A stretch of DNA of 64,000 nucleotides from Liriodendron chinense (lineage: Eukaryota > Streptophyta > Magnoliopsida > Magnoliales > Magnoliaceae), in NCBI GenBank assembly GCA_003013855.2, contig PVNU02003892.1:1-64000 (forward strand), read 5' to 3'. This document shows positions 21,978 to 33,408 of the stretch, one piece after another. The stretch's first letter is position 1. Each line of letters starts with the position of its first letter. The notes under the pieces are model-generated. The model searched no databases and was not told the origin of the DNA. It saw only the letters and a program-made list of their open reading frames with translations. The translations under genes and the position numbers were made by a program.

Positions 21978-22350
21978 GACCGTGGGGCCCACCGTGATGT
22001 ATATGTTTTACATCCACGCCGTCTATCCGTTTTTTCCACTCATTTTAGGTTATGAGCCAAAAAAATAAATCATATCAAAATCTCAGGTGGACCACATCAC
22101 AGGAAACAGTGGTGATTGAACCCCCAACATTAAAAACTTCCTATTTGACATCAAACCTATTGATAAGGAAAAACAAAAATATCATCTTAATCCAAAACTT
22201 TTGTGGGCCGCAAGAAGATTTTAACGGTGGTCATTCAACCACCACTGTTTCCTGTGGTGAGATTTGGATCTGCTTCATTTGAGCTAAAAAAACGAATGGA
22301 CGGCGTGGATATAAAGCACATACATCACAGTAGGCTTCACCGAACTCCGT
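21978..22350. mobile_element. Foldback MITE, main family
   Basis: The left arm reads 'gtggggcccaccgtgatgta', 'tccacgccgtctatcc' and 'ctcattttaggttatgagcc'. The right arm is its inverted repeat ('gaatggacggcgtggat', 'acatacatcacagtagg'). Arms are about 130 bases long, with 'gtggaccacatcacaggaaac' on the left and 'gtttcctgtggtgag' on the right. No transposase. This is one of about twenty copies in the window. Confidence 0.85.
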
Positions 22351-22916
22351 GGTTCCCGATCCACCGAATCCGCATCGAAAGGGTGTGATTTGTGAGTTAC
22401 ACTGGTGGGGCCCAATGGATGTGTAGCTTTTGTTGCGTGAATGGAAATCACATGTAAATCACCATCACATACAAAATTCTCGACGTGAGAGAGTAGCATT
22501 GAGATTCTCGTGAAGACTTTGCACACCCACTGCATTATAATAATATTATAATGGGATGCACTCCGGTCGCACCGATGCCAATGTACTCTTATGGAGTACT
22601 ATACTAGGCAGAAGTGGGGCCCACTTGATGTATTCACGACATCTGAACCATTCATCCGATGCGTTGCCTCACGTCACACCTGATCCCCAAAAAATTCAGC
22701 CCAAGCAGAAACTCAGGTGGGTTATAACAAATAGGACAAGTCAAGAGGGGACACCCACCCTTGATTTGTGGGGGGGCTTCCGTGATATTGTTTATATGAA
22801 ATCCAGATGATCCAGGCACTTCATTTTCCATGGACCAAGGGTCAGGACAAAAATTAAGGTGTTTTGCAAATCAGGTGGCCCATGTGAGAATCAACGGTGG
22901 GCATCCCCTCCTACCT

Positions 22917-23448
22917 TGGGACCCGGATTGGGTACTATCCCCACTAGGACCTAGCTAGAGACGGACGGTCCTGGAGGGGGAATCCGTGGGGCCCACCGTG
23001 ATGTATATGTTTTATTAACACCGTTCATCCATTTTGACCGATCATTTTAGGGCATGAGCCCTAAAAGGGGGCAGATTGAAGGCTCAAGTGGACCACACCA
23101 CAGGAAGCAGTGACGACAATGATGTTTAACGTTGAAACCTTCTTAGGGTCCATCATGATATATAATTGCCGTCTAACATGTTCATAAGATCACGTAAACC
23201 TGGATGAAGGAAAAACACAGCTATTATCTTAATCCAAAACATTCAATTCCCACTGCTTCCTGTGGTGTGGTCCACTGGAGCCTTCGATCTACCTCCTTTT
23301 CAGTCCATGCCCTAAACTGATCTGTTGAAATGGATGGACGGCATGGATATAACATATACTTAAGGGTGGATCCCAGAGAGCCCCAACTAAGAACATCCGT
23401 CTCTAGCTAGGTCCTGTTGGGGGTAGTAAGTAACCAATCAGGGTCCCC
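22917..23448. mobile_element. Foldback element with extended terminal inverted repeats
   Basis: Outside the usual MITE core (22988-23360), both ends carry a further ~50-bp inverted repeat: 'ggacctagctagagacgg' on the left (22948-22965) against 'ccgtctctagctaggtcc' on the right (23397-23414), continuing outward as 'tttgggacccggattgggt'-like text. This suggests a MITE inserted centrally in an older foldback element, or a longer-armed subfamily. Confidence 0.75.
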
Positions 23449-23449
23449 A

Positions 23450-24430
23450 CGTGGTTCCTTGTGCTGTGGTCCACCAGATTTTTAAATCAAGCTGATTTTC
23501 AGGAATTGGACTAACCTGAGGTGACACATCGGATGAACGGGTTGGATGTGATACATACTTGTATGACACGAAATACACAAATCACAATAACACCTATCAT
23601 TGCACAGACTTCACCTACAAGATGGTTCATCACTATCTTACTCAGTAATACGTTACTTGATTTGAATCTCATATTGCTCTCTCCCACATCACTGACTCTT
23701 TGCTTATCATCTCAAGTTACCCTCTAAACATATAAAGCTTAGAAAATGATAACTTCTTAACTAAGATATCTATGGTTTGATCTTTTTTATTCATATGAAG
23801 AAAACAATGTCGGTTGTGTCCAAACTTTATATAGCTCGGTGGTGTATAAACTTTGTTTCAATACTGAGATCATGGGATCGAGTGCTCATATAGTATAGCA
23901 AAGGAGTGTGTAAGAAAAGAGGAAAATAATATCTAGGGCTGTCGACAGCCTGACTCTATTAAAAAAATTGATTTTTGCAGGCCTGAGCAGGGCCCATTGA
24001 CAGTCCCACTTCTCTTAGATAGAATAACGAGTGACTTCAACATGCTTCGTCCGTTCATGAAACACTGGATGCTTACACATTTTTGTTATTAAAGTATAGC
24101 TCGTTTGGTAGAGTAATAGCAACTGAATATGGTTCATCAGTCACATAAGTCATTTATACTCGTGCACTTAGCTTCAGTAGTCATTAAATACATTATTGGT
24201 ATACATCTATTCCAAAAATAATATGATGGTCTGTAGGACCACTCAATATAATACCTTCACTCTAACCGACTCAGCTGATGTTCAGCTGGGTTGAGTGGAC
24301 TCAAAGGCTGCAACTGACTCGACTTGATATTTAATAATTATAAATTTAAAATAAGTGATTAGAATAGAATTTAAAATAATTAAAAGATGGACAAGGAAAA
24401 TCAAATGCAAAGCTAGGCAGGAGCATGTTG
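23450..24430. other. Intergenic, no gene seen
   Basis: Includes a phrase 'ctagggctgtcgacagcctg' near 23933-23952 that resembles the end of hAT-type MITEs, but no partner end was found. AT-rich, no coding block recognised. Confidence 0.5.
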
Positions 24431-24436
24431 GATAGC

Positions 24437-25130
24437 ATGCTGGTTAAGGGCGCCTTCAGGCGGAGGTTGCAATTTTGAATCCCTTCTTCTACCTTTGTGA
24501 CAAAGTAGGTAGCTTGGTTCAAGTTAATAAGTTGAGTTGCCTTGAGTCAACTGAGTGGTTAGGTTGACTCAACGAGTTGGGATTGAGTCACAAATGGAAT
24601 AGAGTTTCATGGAGAATTGGCTTGAGATCTTGAAGAGTAGCGTTGGCTCGGCTGAGTTTCGGGTCCAGTCAGTTGGTTTCAGAACTCTGAGTATTGGTTG
24701 TCTCAGCTTTAGTAGAAAATTCAACTACATCACCTTCAAACTCCTTTGTCATAGATAATTCAAAAGTTAACAATGCTCCCAATCTACCCTACCAACCTGC
24801 TTTCAAATAAGGCTTGATTGGACTCTGCTCATAACTCCAATTGCATGTGCAATATCTGGCTTTGTGAGAATCAGAGATAGTTAATACTCTCAACCAGCTA
24901 TCACTATATGACACTGTCCTCTATGGAAGACCACTCTTATTATAATGGTCTACTTCAAGAATTAAGTAAGGGGGGACTTAAGGCAGGTCTAGTTCAACTG
25001 ACTTAAGGTGAGTAATCCAAGTGGTGTCAAGCTGGCTCATTGTCACCCAAAAATCAGGCTGGTCCACTCAATCAGAAAGACCATCCTTCTCCATAGCCAA
25101 AGATCAGGGTGGTCCAATCACCAGAAGTTC
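24437..25130. repeat. Dispersed repeat, copy at 24.4-25.1 kb
   Basis: Starts with a tRNA-like stretch ('gctggttaagggcgcc', 'aattttgaatccc'). It then has 'gagtcaactgagtggt', 'agaaaattcaactacatcac' and 'catgtgcaatatctgg', and ends 'gtcaagctggctcattg'. The first two thirds recur at 26405-26910 and more faintly at 47790-48075; the last third recurs at 44585-44900. The orientation is the same in all. Ends are unclear. Confidence 0.65.
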
Positions 25131-25204
25131 CATCATTTACAAGGATTCTGGAAAGTTATAAACAACCCTTAGAGATTTGCACTCCTAAGTACACTAGCCT
25201 TTGA

Positions 25205-25450
25205 ATCTGGGTCATTTTCCAATAATCTAAACTGTTTATACAATGTTTTTGAATAAGGTCAACATAACTTTTGTAAGATCAGAGGGTTGAAATATTCAAT
25301 CAAAAGGGTTTTTGAGAATCCGCAATGAGAGAGAGGAGCCTTATCACATAATCAATTTGGGTCATTGAAAAAAAAAACTCAAATTGAGAGGCTACAATCC
25401 CGGCGTATTTTATTGGAAAACGTCTTCTCCATGACCATATACAAGGCAAG
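25205..25450. repeat. Dispersed repeat related to 39140-39590
   Basis: Both copies have 'gggtcatcttccaa' or 'gggtcattttccaa', 'ctgtttatac', 'gggttgaaatattca' and 'atcaatttgggtcattgaaa'. The second copy is longer and continues with 'ggtttcacc' and 'aacattgtggcccactagat', which recurs alone at 26318-26415. Class unknown. Confidence 0.6.
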
Positions 25451-25718
25451 TAGCCATGGACAATCATACCATGCAATTATTCTTTCAGGAGTCTTGAACT
25501 ATGAGTTTTAAAAGAAATATTGAAAGGGATTACAAACACAATGAAAAATATTTAGGTAATTTCGATATCTTTCTATACTTGTTAAGCAATGGTTTAGATT
25601 TTACATTCTCAATCTCATGACTGGTGCAGATTTTAGTACAGAGGCACTTCTACCATTTTAAAATTTTCATATGAGTAGGCCAGGTAATTACCTATAGATC
25701 AACACCCCCGCTCAGTAG

Positions 25719-25720
<2 letters not shown>

Positions 25721-25757
<37 letters not shown>
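25721..25757. repeat. (TC)n microsatellite
   Basis: About 18 TC units. No gene is adjacent. Confidence 0.95.
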
Positions 25758-25760
<3 letters not shown>

Positions 25761-26039
25761 TTTGTATGTGTGTGGCTGACACTCTTTTCGTGTGTAGTCA
25801 GCACTCTCTCTCTCTCATTCAGTCTTACAAATCGCTTCCTTCCACTCCACACGCATTATACGTGCCCTACCAACCTGTATATATAAAGTTAAAAAAAATG
25901 GAAATGAAAATGGGAGGATGTCTTTATTTATTTACTTTGGTGGACAAGAAAAATATATTATTCATTCAGCAGATCCACTACCAAATGAAAGTATTGTTTT
26001 CATAGTAGTACAGATAAGGTACTAATGCATCAGATCATG

Positions 26040-26250
26040 AATACTGTGGTGATATGTGTTTTATTCACGTAGTCTGTCCATTTTGCCATTAGATCAAAAT
26101 CTCAGGTGGACCACTCCACAGGAAGTAGTGGTGATTGAACACCCACCATTAAAACCTTCTTGGGGGCTCATGCCCTTATAAAATGAGATGTAAAAATAGA
26201 TAGATGGAGTGTATAGAACATATGCATCATGATGGGGGGCCACAGAGCTT
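26040..26250. mobile_element. Internally deleted foldback MITE
   Basis: The left half runs from 'ggtgatatgtgttttattca' to 'aaaaccttcttggggg'. It jumps directly to the distal right arm, 'gctcatgccctta...gtgtatagaacatatgca', and ends 'catgatggggggccac'. About half the usual interior is missing. Confidence 0.65.
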
Positions 26251-26404
26251 TTCCAGTAGCACATGGTACGGAGGTCAATGTTACGTGCCGCACTACGCAA
26301 TCTGAGTCCGGCATGTGCAACATGGGACACGTGTGAGGGATATAAGCTATTCATCATGTGGTTTCACCGTGTGGAAGAACTTAGGAAAACATTGTGGCCC
26401 ACTA

Positions 26405-26910
26405 GATGTGTATGATTTTTGGAGGCGGCAATTTTGAATCCCTAATTTGTGCCTCGCAGGCGCTTTTCATTTACAAGTATACCTTTGTGATAAACCGGGT
26501 AACTTGGTTCAAGTTACCTTGAGCCACCACGAGTCAACTGAGTGGTCGGGTTCACTTGATGAGTTGGGATGGAGTCACAGCTGGGGTTGAGTTTTATGGA
26601 CACTCAGCTCGAGATGTCGCAGAGTAGTGTTGATTCGATTGAGTTTTGAGTCGAGTCCGTGGGTTTTAGAACTGTGATTATTGGTTGTCTCAGTTTTGAG
26701 TAGAAAATTCGACTACATCACATACAACTCCTTTGTCATGGATAATTCAAAAGCTAACTATGCTCATAATTAAGGTGCACTGAGCTACTTCAAAATGAGG
26801 CTTCATTGGACAATGCATGAAAATGCTCATAATTTTATTGCATGTGCAATATCTAGCCCGGTGAGAATTAAATAGATAATACTCTCAACCAACCATCACT
26901 ATGGCCTGTT
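26405..26910. repeat. Dispersed repeat, second copy
   Basis: Matches 24437-24900 in order and orientation: 'aattttgaatccc', 'cgagtcaactgagtggtc', 'gagttttgagtcgagtc', 'agaaaattcgactacatcac' and 'catgtgcaatatctagc'. It is about 2 kb from the first copy. Confidence 0.65.
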
Positions 26911-27114
26911 TGGATGCGGCCAAATGAGTTACTTTTTAGCTTATGTTAAATAATTAAGTAACATTTTCTACCTAACTTAGTTTGGAGATAATTATAAAAT
27001 TAGCTCATGTGTCAAAAGTTATCTTAATATGTATTTTTGGCTTTTTTAACTTTTGACTCTTCTACTTCTCTGGCATGATCTGTGTCAAAGAAGGCTCTCT
27101 CTTATGGTTTACAT

Positions 27115-28525
27115 CAAAGGAGGCCCTACGTGGTGGATTGTCCATATTGAAGGTGGGGTTCACACCGTGGATGGTCCACATAAAAGGTGGGCCCCACATG
27201 ATCGATGTCCCCATATTAATGTGGGTTCACATATGGATGGTCCACATCGGGCAGCACATAATTAGAGGTGTACATGAGCCGAGTTGAACCGAGCTTTGCC
27301 TAGTTCAACTTAGTTTGGTTAGCGGGCGACCTGGGCTCAAGCTTGGCTCGGCTTGGTCCTCGAGCCCAGGTGGTGGGCTTGGCTTGGTTTAAACGAGCTT
27401 TTGAGCCGAATTCGAGCTTATTCGAGCCTGTTTGAGCTTCAAGCTTTCGAGCCTGAATTCAAGTCGAGCTTTCGAGCGAAGAGGGGAGAGAAATCAGAGA
27501 TGAAAGAGAGTAAGAGAGGGAGGAGGTGAGGCCGTTGAGATATATTAGAGTGAAAGCCGACGGCCGGAGGGGGTCATTGGTCAGGCCGAGCGAGGTCGAT
27601 TCGGTTGGAGGGGTTTGCTTTTGAGTTTTTGAGGGGTAGGCGAGTGAGTGCGAAAGGGCGCTGGAATTAGAGCGAATAGGCGTTGGAAATATATATGAAA
27701 AAAATATACCGAGCCTTCTACAAGCCGAGCCGAGCCGAGCCCAGCTCAGGTCAAGCTCAAGCTTGGCTTGAATTTCCAACGAGCCCACAGAATCGGCTTG
27801 GCTTGGCTTGATCTACCCTTTGAATCGAGCCGGGCCGAGCGAGCTTTTCGGGCTAGCTCAGTTCATGTATAGCTCTACACATAATTATAAAAGATGGCAT
27901 CCAAAGCGGGCTGGTATGATGGATGACCCACTTCAAAGGTGGGGCCTACATGATGCATGGTCCACATTAAAGGTGGGATCTACATGATGTGCCGTGGACA
28001 TTGAAGCTGGACCCTACATGATGGATGGCTCATATTGAGGTGGCTCCACATGATGGACGATCCACATCATGAAATGTTGACTCCTAATGATGAATGACCC
28101 ACATTCAAGGCGAGCCCTACATGATGAGCGACCCACATTGAAGGTGGGGCCTACATGATGGATACTCCACATCAAAGGTGGGCTCCACATGATGGGCGAT
28201 TAATAATGGTGGGCCCCCATATGATGGATGGTCCACATCAAGGTAGGCCCCGCATGATGGACAATCCAAATCAAAAGTCAGACCTAATTATGAGTGGCCC
28301 GTGACCAAGGCTTGCCGGGCACAATGGATGGCCCACATAAGAGGTGGGGCTCACATGATGGAGGTCCACATCAAATGTGGGCTCCACATGATGGGCACTG
28401 GATATTGAAGGTGGGCCCCACATGATGGGCAATAACATTGATGGTAGCCCCACTTGATGGATGGACAACATTAAAGGTGGGCCCTACATAATGAATGGTG
28501 CACATTAAAGGTCAGGCCCTAGTAA
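27115..28525. repeat. Minisatellite array, ~33-36 bp units, split by a hAT-type MITE
   Basis: Units follow 'ggtgggccccacatgatgg' plus 'atggtccacattaaa', with heavy divergence. About four units lie at 27115-27254 and roughly eighteen at 27886-28525. The array is interrupted at 27263-27877 by an insertion with a target-site duplication, so the two blocks were once continuous. The unit resembles the end sequence of the foldback MITE family. Confidence 0.85.
27263..27877. mobile_element. hAT-type non-autonomous element with 8-bp target duplication
   Basis: Begins 'tagaggtgtacatgagc' and ends 'ctcagttcatgtatagctcta', imperfect terminal inverted repeats. It is flanked by the direct duplication 'cacataat' at 27255-27262 and 27878-27885, the 8-bp size typical of hAT transposons. 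The interior is dominated by 'gagccgagc' and 'cgagctt' phrases. No transposase; 615 bases. Confidence 0.88.
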
Positions 28526-28584
28526 TGGCCCACATCCAAGGTTGTCCTTGTAACTCAAAAATTGCCAAACCTCATCTCATAAGT

Positions 28585-29235
28585 AGGTGGGGCCCAAGTT
28601 CGGACCATAGTTGTATGATCAAGGTCCCAGACCAAAGCCCCCAAACAATTGCCTCAAGGGGGGAGAGGAACTGTATAAGGTCATCCCACCCGGAAGGTTC
28701 TGTGCATTTGGGCCCATGGATAAGTAATCCAAGCCGCTTGCATGATGGGTCTCACTGAAGATGGGGATTGGAAAGAAAATCTTTCAGGATTGGAAGATCC
28801 TAACACTTTGATTAATAGCCAAGGAGATAATACAGCAGTGGTCCATATTCACTGAATATATATCATTACCATTTACAAGAAAAGCAGAAAATATTCTCAC
28901 GATCAAGGGTGAGGATCTTCGGCCGAGTCAAACTTTATTCTTAATCCTGACTCGCTGCAAGGTCTACCTTGAATGGACCTGTAACTTTCCTCAACCACTG
29001 TCGAGCCATGAGAATGCATGACAAGCCGTTCTATTCATCAACTGGCTCTGTGGCCTGCAACCGGGATGGTCCACTGCCGACTGTGGGTCAAAATATTCTT
29101 TTTAACACTGCCTCCGTCTCTTGTACAAAGTCTGTTAGACCATCTGAGGGATTTTGGTTAATATGGCAGGGCTCAGTACTGGATGAACGAACCCAATTGC
29201 TCTTAATCATTATGTTTATTATAGCTATATTCCTA
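28585..29235. repeat. Long dispersed repeat, copy A of three
   Basis: Shares with 41526-42300 and 46847-47500 a run of phrases in the same order: 'tggggcccaagttcgg', 'cccagaccaaagcccc', 'tgtgcatttgggcccatgga', 'ggattggaagatcctaacac', 'ggagataatacagc' and 'atggcagggctca'. Each copy has different small indels. No coding frame persists across copies, so this is probably an uncharacterised transposable-element fragment. Confidence 0.7.
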
Positions 29236-30895
29236 CAAGTGTGAAATGGGGCCACCTTCATCAACTCCATCGATCAACACCGTCCATCCTAATGGTCGTG
29301 TCTTTTTTATTACGGGACCAAAAATGAGGTAGATATGAGTAGTAGGTTAGTTCCAATAGTAGAAAATTTTTGGACCATTAAACAAGATGATAAAAAAATC
29401 ATGTTGTTGTGGTCCACCTGATCATTATATATGTCCAATTGTGTTCAACATGTAACAATTAAATTCGTTCAGTTGAATGGATGGCATGGATCATAGAAAA
29501 AACTATGGGTCATACATGCCTTAAACCCACTGGCTCGACAAGTTACGGACTTAGTCCAATGTTACCCGGGTAATACCCTAGTGAGTGTGACCCTCATCGT
29601 GTGTGGTCCTTCTTGATGTAGTTTTTGTATATCGAAGTCGCCCATCTATTTTTTCATCTTATTTTAGTTCCAATCCCAAAAATTAATTAGATCCAAATCT
29701 TTGGTGGACCACACCGTTGGAAACAATTATTAATGACCATTAAAAGCTTTTCGTGACATCGCCTTCATGGGGCCCACCTTCATCAACCTCATCGATCGAC
29801 ATCGTCCATCCGTTTGTTCATGTCCTTTTTTGTCATGGGAGCAAAAATGAGGTTGATATAGTAGTAGGTTTGTCCCAATAGTAGATAATTTTTAGACCAT
29901 TAAACAAGATGATATGAAATTATGCTATTGTGGTCCACCTGATCATTATATATGTCCAGTTTTTATTTATTTATTTAATTTTTTTATCTTTTAGTAATCC
30001 ATGCAGTTGAATGGATGACACAGATCATCAGAAAAAAAAAATGACTTAACAAGTTACGAACTTAGTCCAATGTTACTGGGATAACACCCCATTGGGTGTG
30101 ACCCTTACTGTGTGTGGTCCTTTTTTATGTATTTTTTTATATAGAAATTGCCCGTCTGTTTTTCCATCTCATTTTAGGACCCATTCCCAAAGATTACGTA
30201 GATCCAAATCTTTGGTAGACCACACATTGGAAATAACTATTAATGACCATTAAAAGCTTTTTGTGACACCGCCTTCATGGCCCACCTTTAACAACCTCAT
30301 CAATCAACACCGTTCATCTGTTTGTTCGTGTCCTTTTCGGTCCCGGGATAAAAATTGAGGTTGATATAAATAGAAAGTTTGTCCCAAAAGTGGATGTTTT
30401 TTGGACCATTAAACGAGATGATAAGAAATGATGCTGTTGTTGTCCCACCTGATCATTATATATATCTAATTTTTTTTTCTTATACATGTCACAATTAAAT
30501 TGGTGCAGATGACTGAACGACCCGAATCATCAGAAAAAACTATGGGCTATACCGGCCTTAAACCCATTGATTTAACAAGTTATGGACTTAGGGCCCGTTT
30601 GTCAAATCTAAAGTCTGCCTGAATTTGAAATCTGAAGCTTGAATATGAAATTTAAATTTGGAGTATGAATCTGAAGTCTAAAAACCTTGTTTGATAATTG
30701 TCACTGAAGTCTGAAAATTAAGTACTGAATTTAAAACAGCCTATTTGTTAATAAATGTCTGAAATGTATGAAATTTGTTAATTCGACTCATTTGCCCCTA
30801 TCTCCTGTTTTGATTTGTTTCACATGACGAAGAGTTTATTTTTTTATTAAATAAAAATAAAATCATTAAATTAACATCAATTTAATTCAAATAAA

Positions 30896-31050
30896 CTAAA
30901 ATACCGTTTCCCATGATGTGGTCCAAGTGAGCATTCAATCTGCCTCCTCTTTGGGCTCATGCCTTAAAATAGTTTTTAAAAAAGGATGGACAACTTGATA
31001 AAATACTTGTATTGTGGTGGGCCCCACAAAGCCCTTGATAAAATTGTTTG
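30896..31050. mobile_element. Right half of a foldback MITE
   Basis: Contains 'gatgtggtccaagtgag', 'ctcatgccttaaaata' and 'ggatggacaacttgat', ending 'tgtggtgggccccacaaag'. The left half is absent. It is nested in the TTA-flanked element. Confidence 0.65.
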
Positions 31051-31104
31051 TTTTTAACAAGGTTCGGATTGCATCCTACCTTGCCCAAACAATAATATGT
31101 CTGG

Positions 31105-31540
31105 GCAGGGCTCTATGAGGCCCACCATGGTGTAAGGGTTTTATCCACGTCGTCCATCCATATTTACAGATCATTTTAGGATATGAACAAAAAAATGAAG
31201 CAGATTAAAGGCTTCAACAGACCACAAAGTGGGGATTGAATGCCCACCATTAAAAACTTCTTTGGAGTTGTAGAAGTTTGGGATCAGGATGATATTTGTG
31301 TTTTCATTTCATCCAGGTCTACATGACCTTATGAATAGGTTGGATGGTAAAAAAAAAAATAATCACATTGGCCCTTAGAAAAGTTTCAACTGTAGGTGTC
31401 ATTATCACTGTTGCCTCCTGTGGTGTGGTTCACTTAAGTTGTGAACCTGCCTCATTTTTTGGATCACGCAATAAAATGATCTAAGAAAAGGGATAAATGG
31501 TGGGGGATAAAACCTTACATCATGGTGGGCCATAGACTCT
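31105..31540. mobile_element. Foldback MITE, nested
   Basis: A full-length copy from 'ctatgaggcccaccatggtg' to 'catcatggtgggccatag'. The interior has 'gatatttgtgttttca', 'ataggttggatgg' and 'cctgtggtgtggttcac'. It lies within the TTA-flanked element. Confidence 0.8.
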
Positions 31541-31644
31541 TGCTTGAACGGATTATCATCTGAGCGGTGGAACTACGCAATCCCCATTCGTTCATATTGG
31601 GTGTGGATGCGGATTTCATGCCAAAGGTTGTTCTTATGTTGGGA

Positions 31645-32100
31645 TGTAGGTGAGGCCCACTGTGATGTTTTTGAGAAATCCACCCCATTCATCCTTTTTT
31701 TTTTTTTTTTTTTTTTAATCTTAATCTAAGATGTGACAAAAAATGAGGTGGATTCAGAACTCAAGTGGGCCACAAGAGAGGGAAAATTGGGGAAAGAGTT
31801 TCTAATCGTTGAAATCTTCCTGGCACCACCTTGATATTTATATGCCATCCAAGCTATTTATAAGTTCATTCATGCTAGGATGAAGTGAAAACATAAAAAA
31901 TTTAGCATGATACGATACTTTTGTGGTTATATGAATGTTTCAATGGTGGTAAGTAATCCCCATTTTTTCCTCTCGTGTGGCACACTTGAGTTTTGAATCC
32001 ACCTCATGTTTGCTCGCATGTCTTAAAACTAACTCATAAAAGGATGGACGGTGTGGATAAAATACATATATTATGATGGGACACACTAAGCACTATTTAA
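31645..32100. mobile_element. Foldback MITE, 'agaaatccaccc' subfamily, nested
   Basis: The left end 'aggtgaggcccactgtgatg' continues 'tgagaaatccacccc', followed by a T run (31687-31715). The right end reads 'ggatggacggtgtggat' then 'tatgatgggacacact'. Same subfamily as the copy at 17215-17705. Confidence 0.75.
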
Positions 32101-32164
32101 TAGCCCACTTGGGGATTCACCAAAGAGACGTAAAAAAGGCTGGAGACGGCCGGCTTGACATGGG

Positions 32165-32600
32165 CTCTGTGGGGCCTACTGTAATATTTATGTTTCATCT
32201 ATACCATCCGTTTATTTTTTCATATCATTTTGAGGCATAAGACAAAAAAAGAGGCAGATGTAAAGTCTCAAGTGGACACACTACATGAAATAGTGGAAAT
32301 TGGGTGCATACCATTAAAAACTTCTTAAGGCTACAGAAGGCTCTGATTAAGCTGATATTTGTGTTTTCCTCTCTTCCATGTCTGTGTGACTTTAATGAAG
32401 ATGTTAGATAGGAAATAAACATCACATTGGGCCCTTGGAAGGTTTCAACAGTAGTCATTCAATTATCGTCGGTTTCTATGGTGTAGTCCACTTGAGATTT
32501 ATATATGCCTCATTTTTTGGGCTCATGCTCTAGAATGATATGAAAAAGTTGATGGACAGTGTGGATTTAACACATAAATCATGGTGGGCCCAGAGAAGTT
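32165..32600. mobile_element. Foldback MITE, nested
   Basis: From 'ctgtggggcctactgtaata' to 'aatcatggtgggcccagag', with both arms and the usual interior. It is the third full copy inside the TTA-flanked element. Confidence 0.8.
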
Positions 32601-33114
32601 AAACATGTTAAAAGTTGGGTGGTATATTGCGCCATGAGGAAAGAAATCTCTGTCGGAATCGTGAGAAGGGTAGTTTTGGAAGTAATTTTACTTCTTTTAT
32701 AGAACATTTGCCAAGCGCATTCCGTATTCACCATTAAGTTAGACCTTCATCGCAAAAAAAAATCAACGCAAAATCACATAGCGATTTCCGAATTCGGGGT
32801 TAACAAACACCACTTAACACGGAGCGTTTCTCAATTCCGCATTAAGTGACATTTTTTAGTGTTAACAAACAAGCCCTTAGTTTAGTGTTACCCGAGTAAC
32901 ACCCTAATAGTGTGACCCTCATCGTGTGTGGTCCTCCTTAATGTATTTTTTGTATATCGAAACAACCCTTTTATTTTTTCCATCTCATTTAAAGACCCAA
33001 TCCCAAATATAAGTATATCCAAATCTTTGGTGGACCACATAGTTGGTAACAATTATTAATGACCATTAAAAGCTTTTTGTGGGACAGGAAACTTTTGGAT
33101 GAAGGTATACTTGT

Positions 33115-33345
33115 GCGGTTTGTTCATCCATATCTTTGTGACCTTATCAACATGCTGGTTGGCGAATGAATATTCCGGTGGCCCCCCATGAAGTTTTTAA
33201 TGGGTGGAATTCCTTCAAAACCTTTTCCTATGGTAGGTCCATCCAAGACCTGTTCTGTATTGTTTTTGTGATAATGCTCTAAAATGAGCTATTAAAATGG
33301 ATGAAAGATGTTGATGTATAGAACTTCCTTCAGAGTGGACCCACA
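33115..33345. mobile_element. Foldback MITE fragment
   Basis: Only the interior and right arm remain: 'gtttgttcatccatatcttt', 'gaccttatcaacatgctgg' and 'aaaatgagctattaaaatgg'. It directly abuts the end of the 510-bp array. Confidence 0.55.
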
Positions 33346-33408
33346 GATAGGGATCCACCCACCCTGGTGGATCCGGTGATCCTCCCCTTAATGCACTGTA
33401 TGCGGATT

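Larger units (their letters stand above)
30591..32876. mobile_element. PIF/Harbinger-like non-autonomous element, TTA target duplication
   Basis: Starts 'gggcccgtttgtcaaat' and ends 'ttaacaaacaagccc', inverted repeats of each other at the tips. TTA is duplicated directly at 30588-30590 and 32877-32879, the 3-bp target preferred by PIF/Harbinger elements. The insertion splits the ~510-bp tandem unit. The inner part (about 30896-32600) is mostly foldback MITEs that inserted later. No transposase was seen. Confidence 0.78.
29250..33080. repeat. ~510-bp tandem array, third unit split by a 2.3-kb insertion
   Basis: 'gccaccttcatcaact' near 29251, 'gcccaccttcatcaacctca' near 29772 and 'gcccacctttaacaacctca' near 30280 mark three direct units about 510-520 bp apart. 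Each continues with 'accattaaacaagatgat', 'gtccacctgatcattatata' and 'tgtgtggtcctt'. The third unit is cut at 30590 and resumes at 32877, ending about 33080 with 'attaaaagctttttgtgg'. No coding potential. Confidence 0.75.

Noticed and set aside
27115..28525. CRISPR-like regular repeats
   Set aside because: Units are diverged, contiguous and without unique spacers, in a plant nuclear genome; this is a minisatellite.
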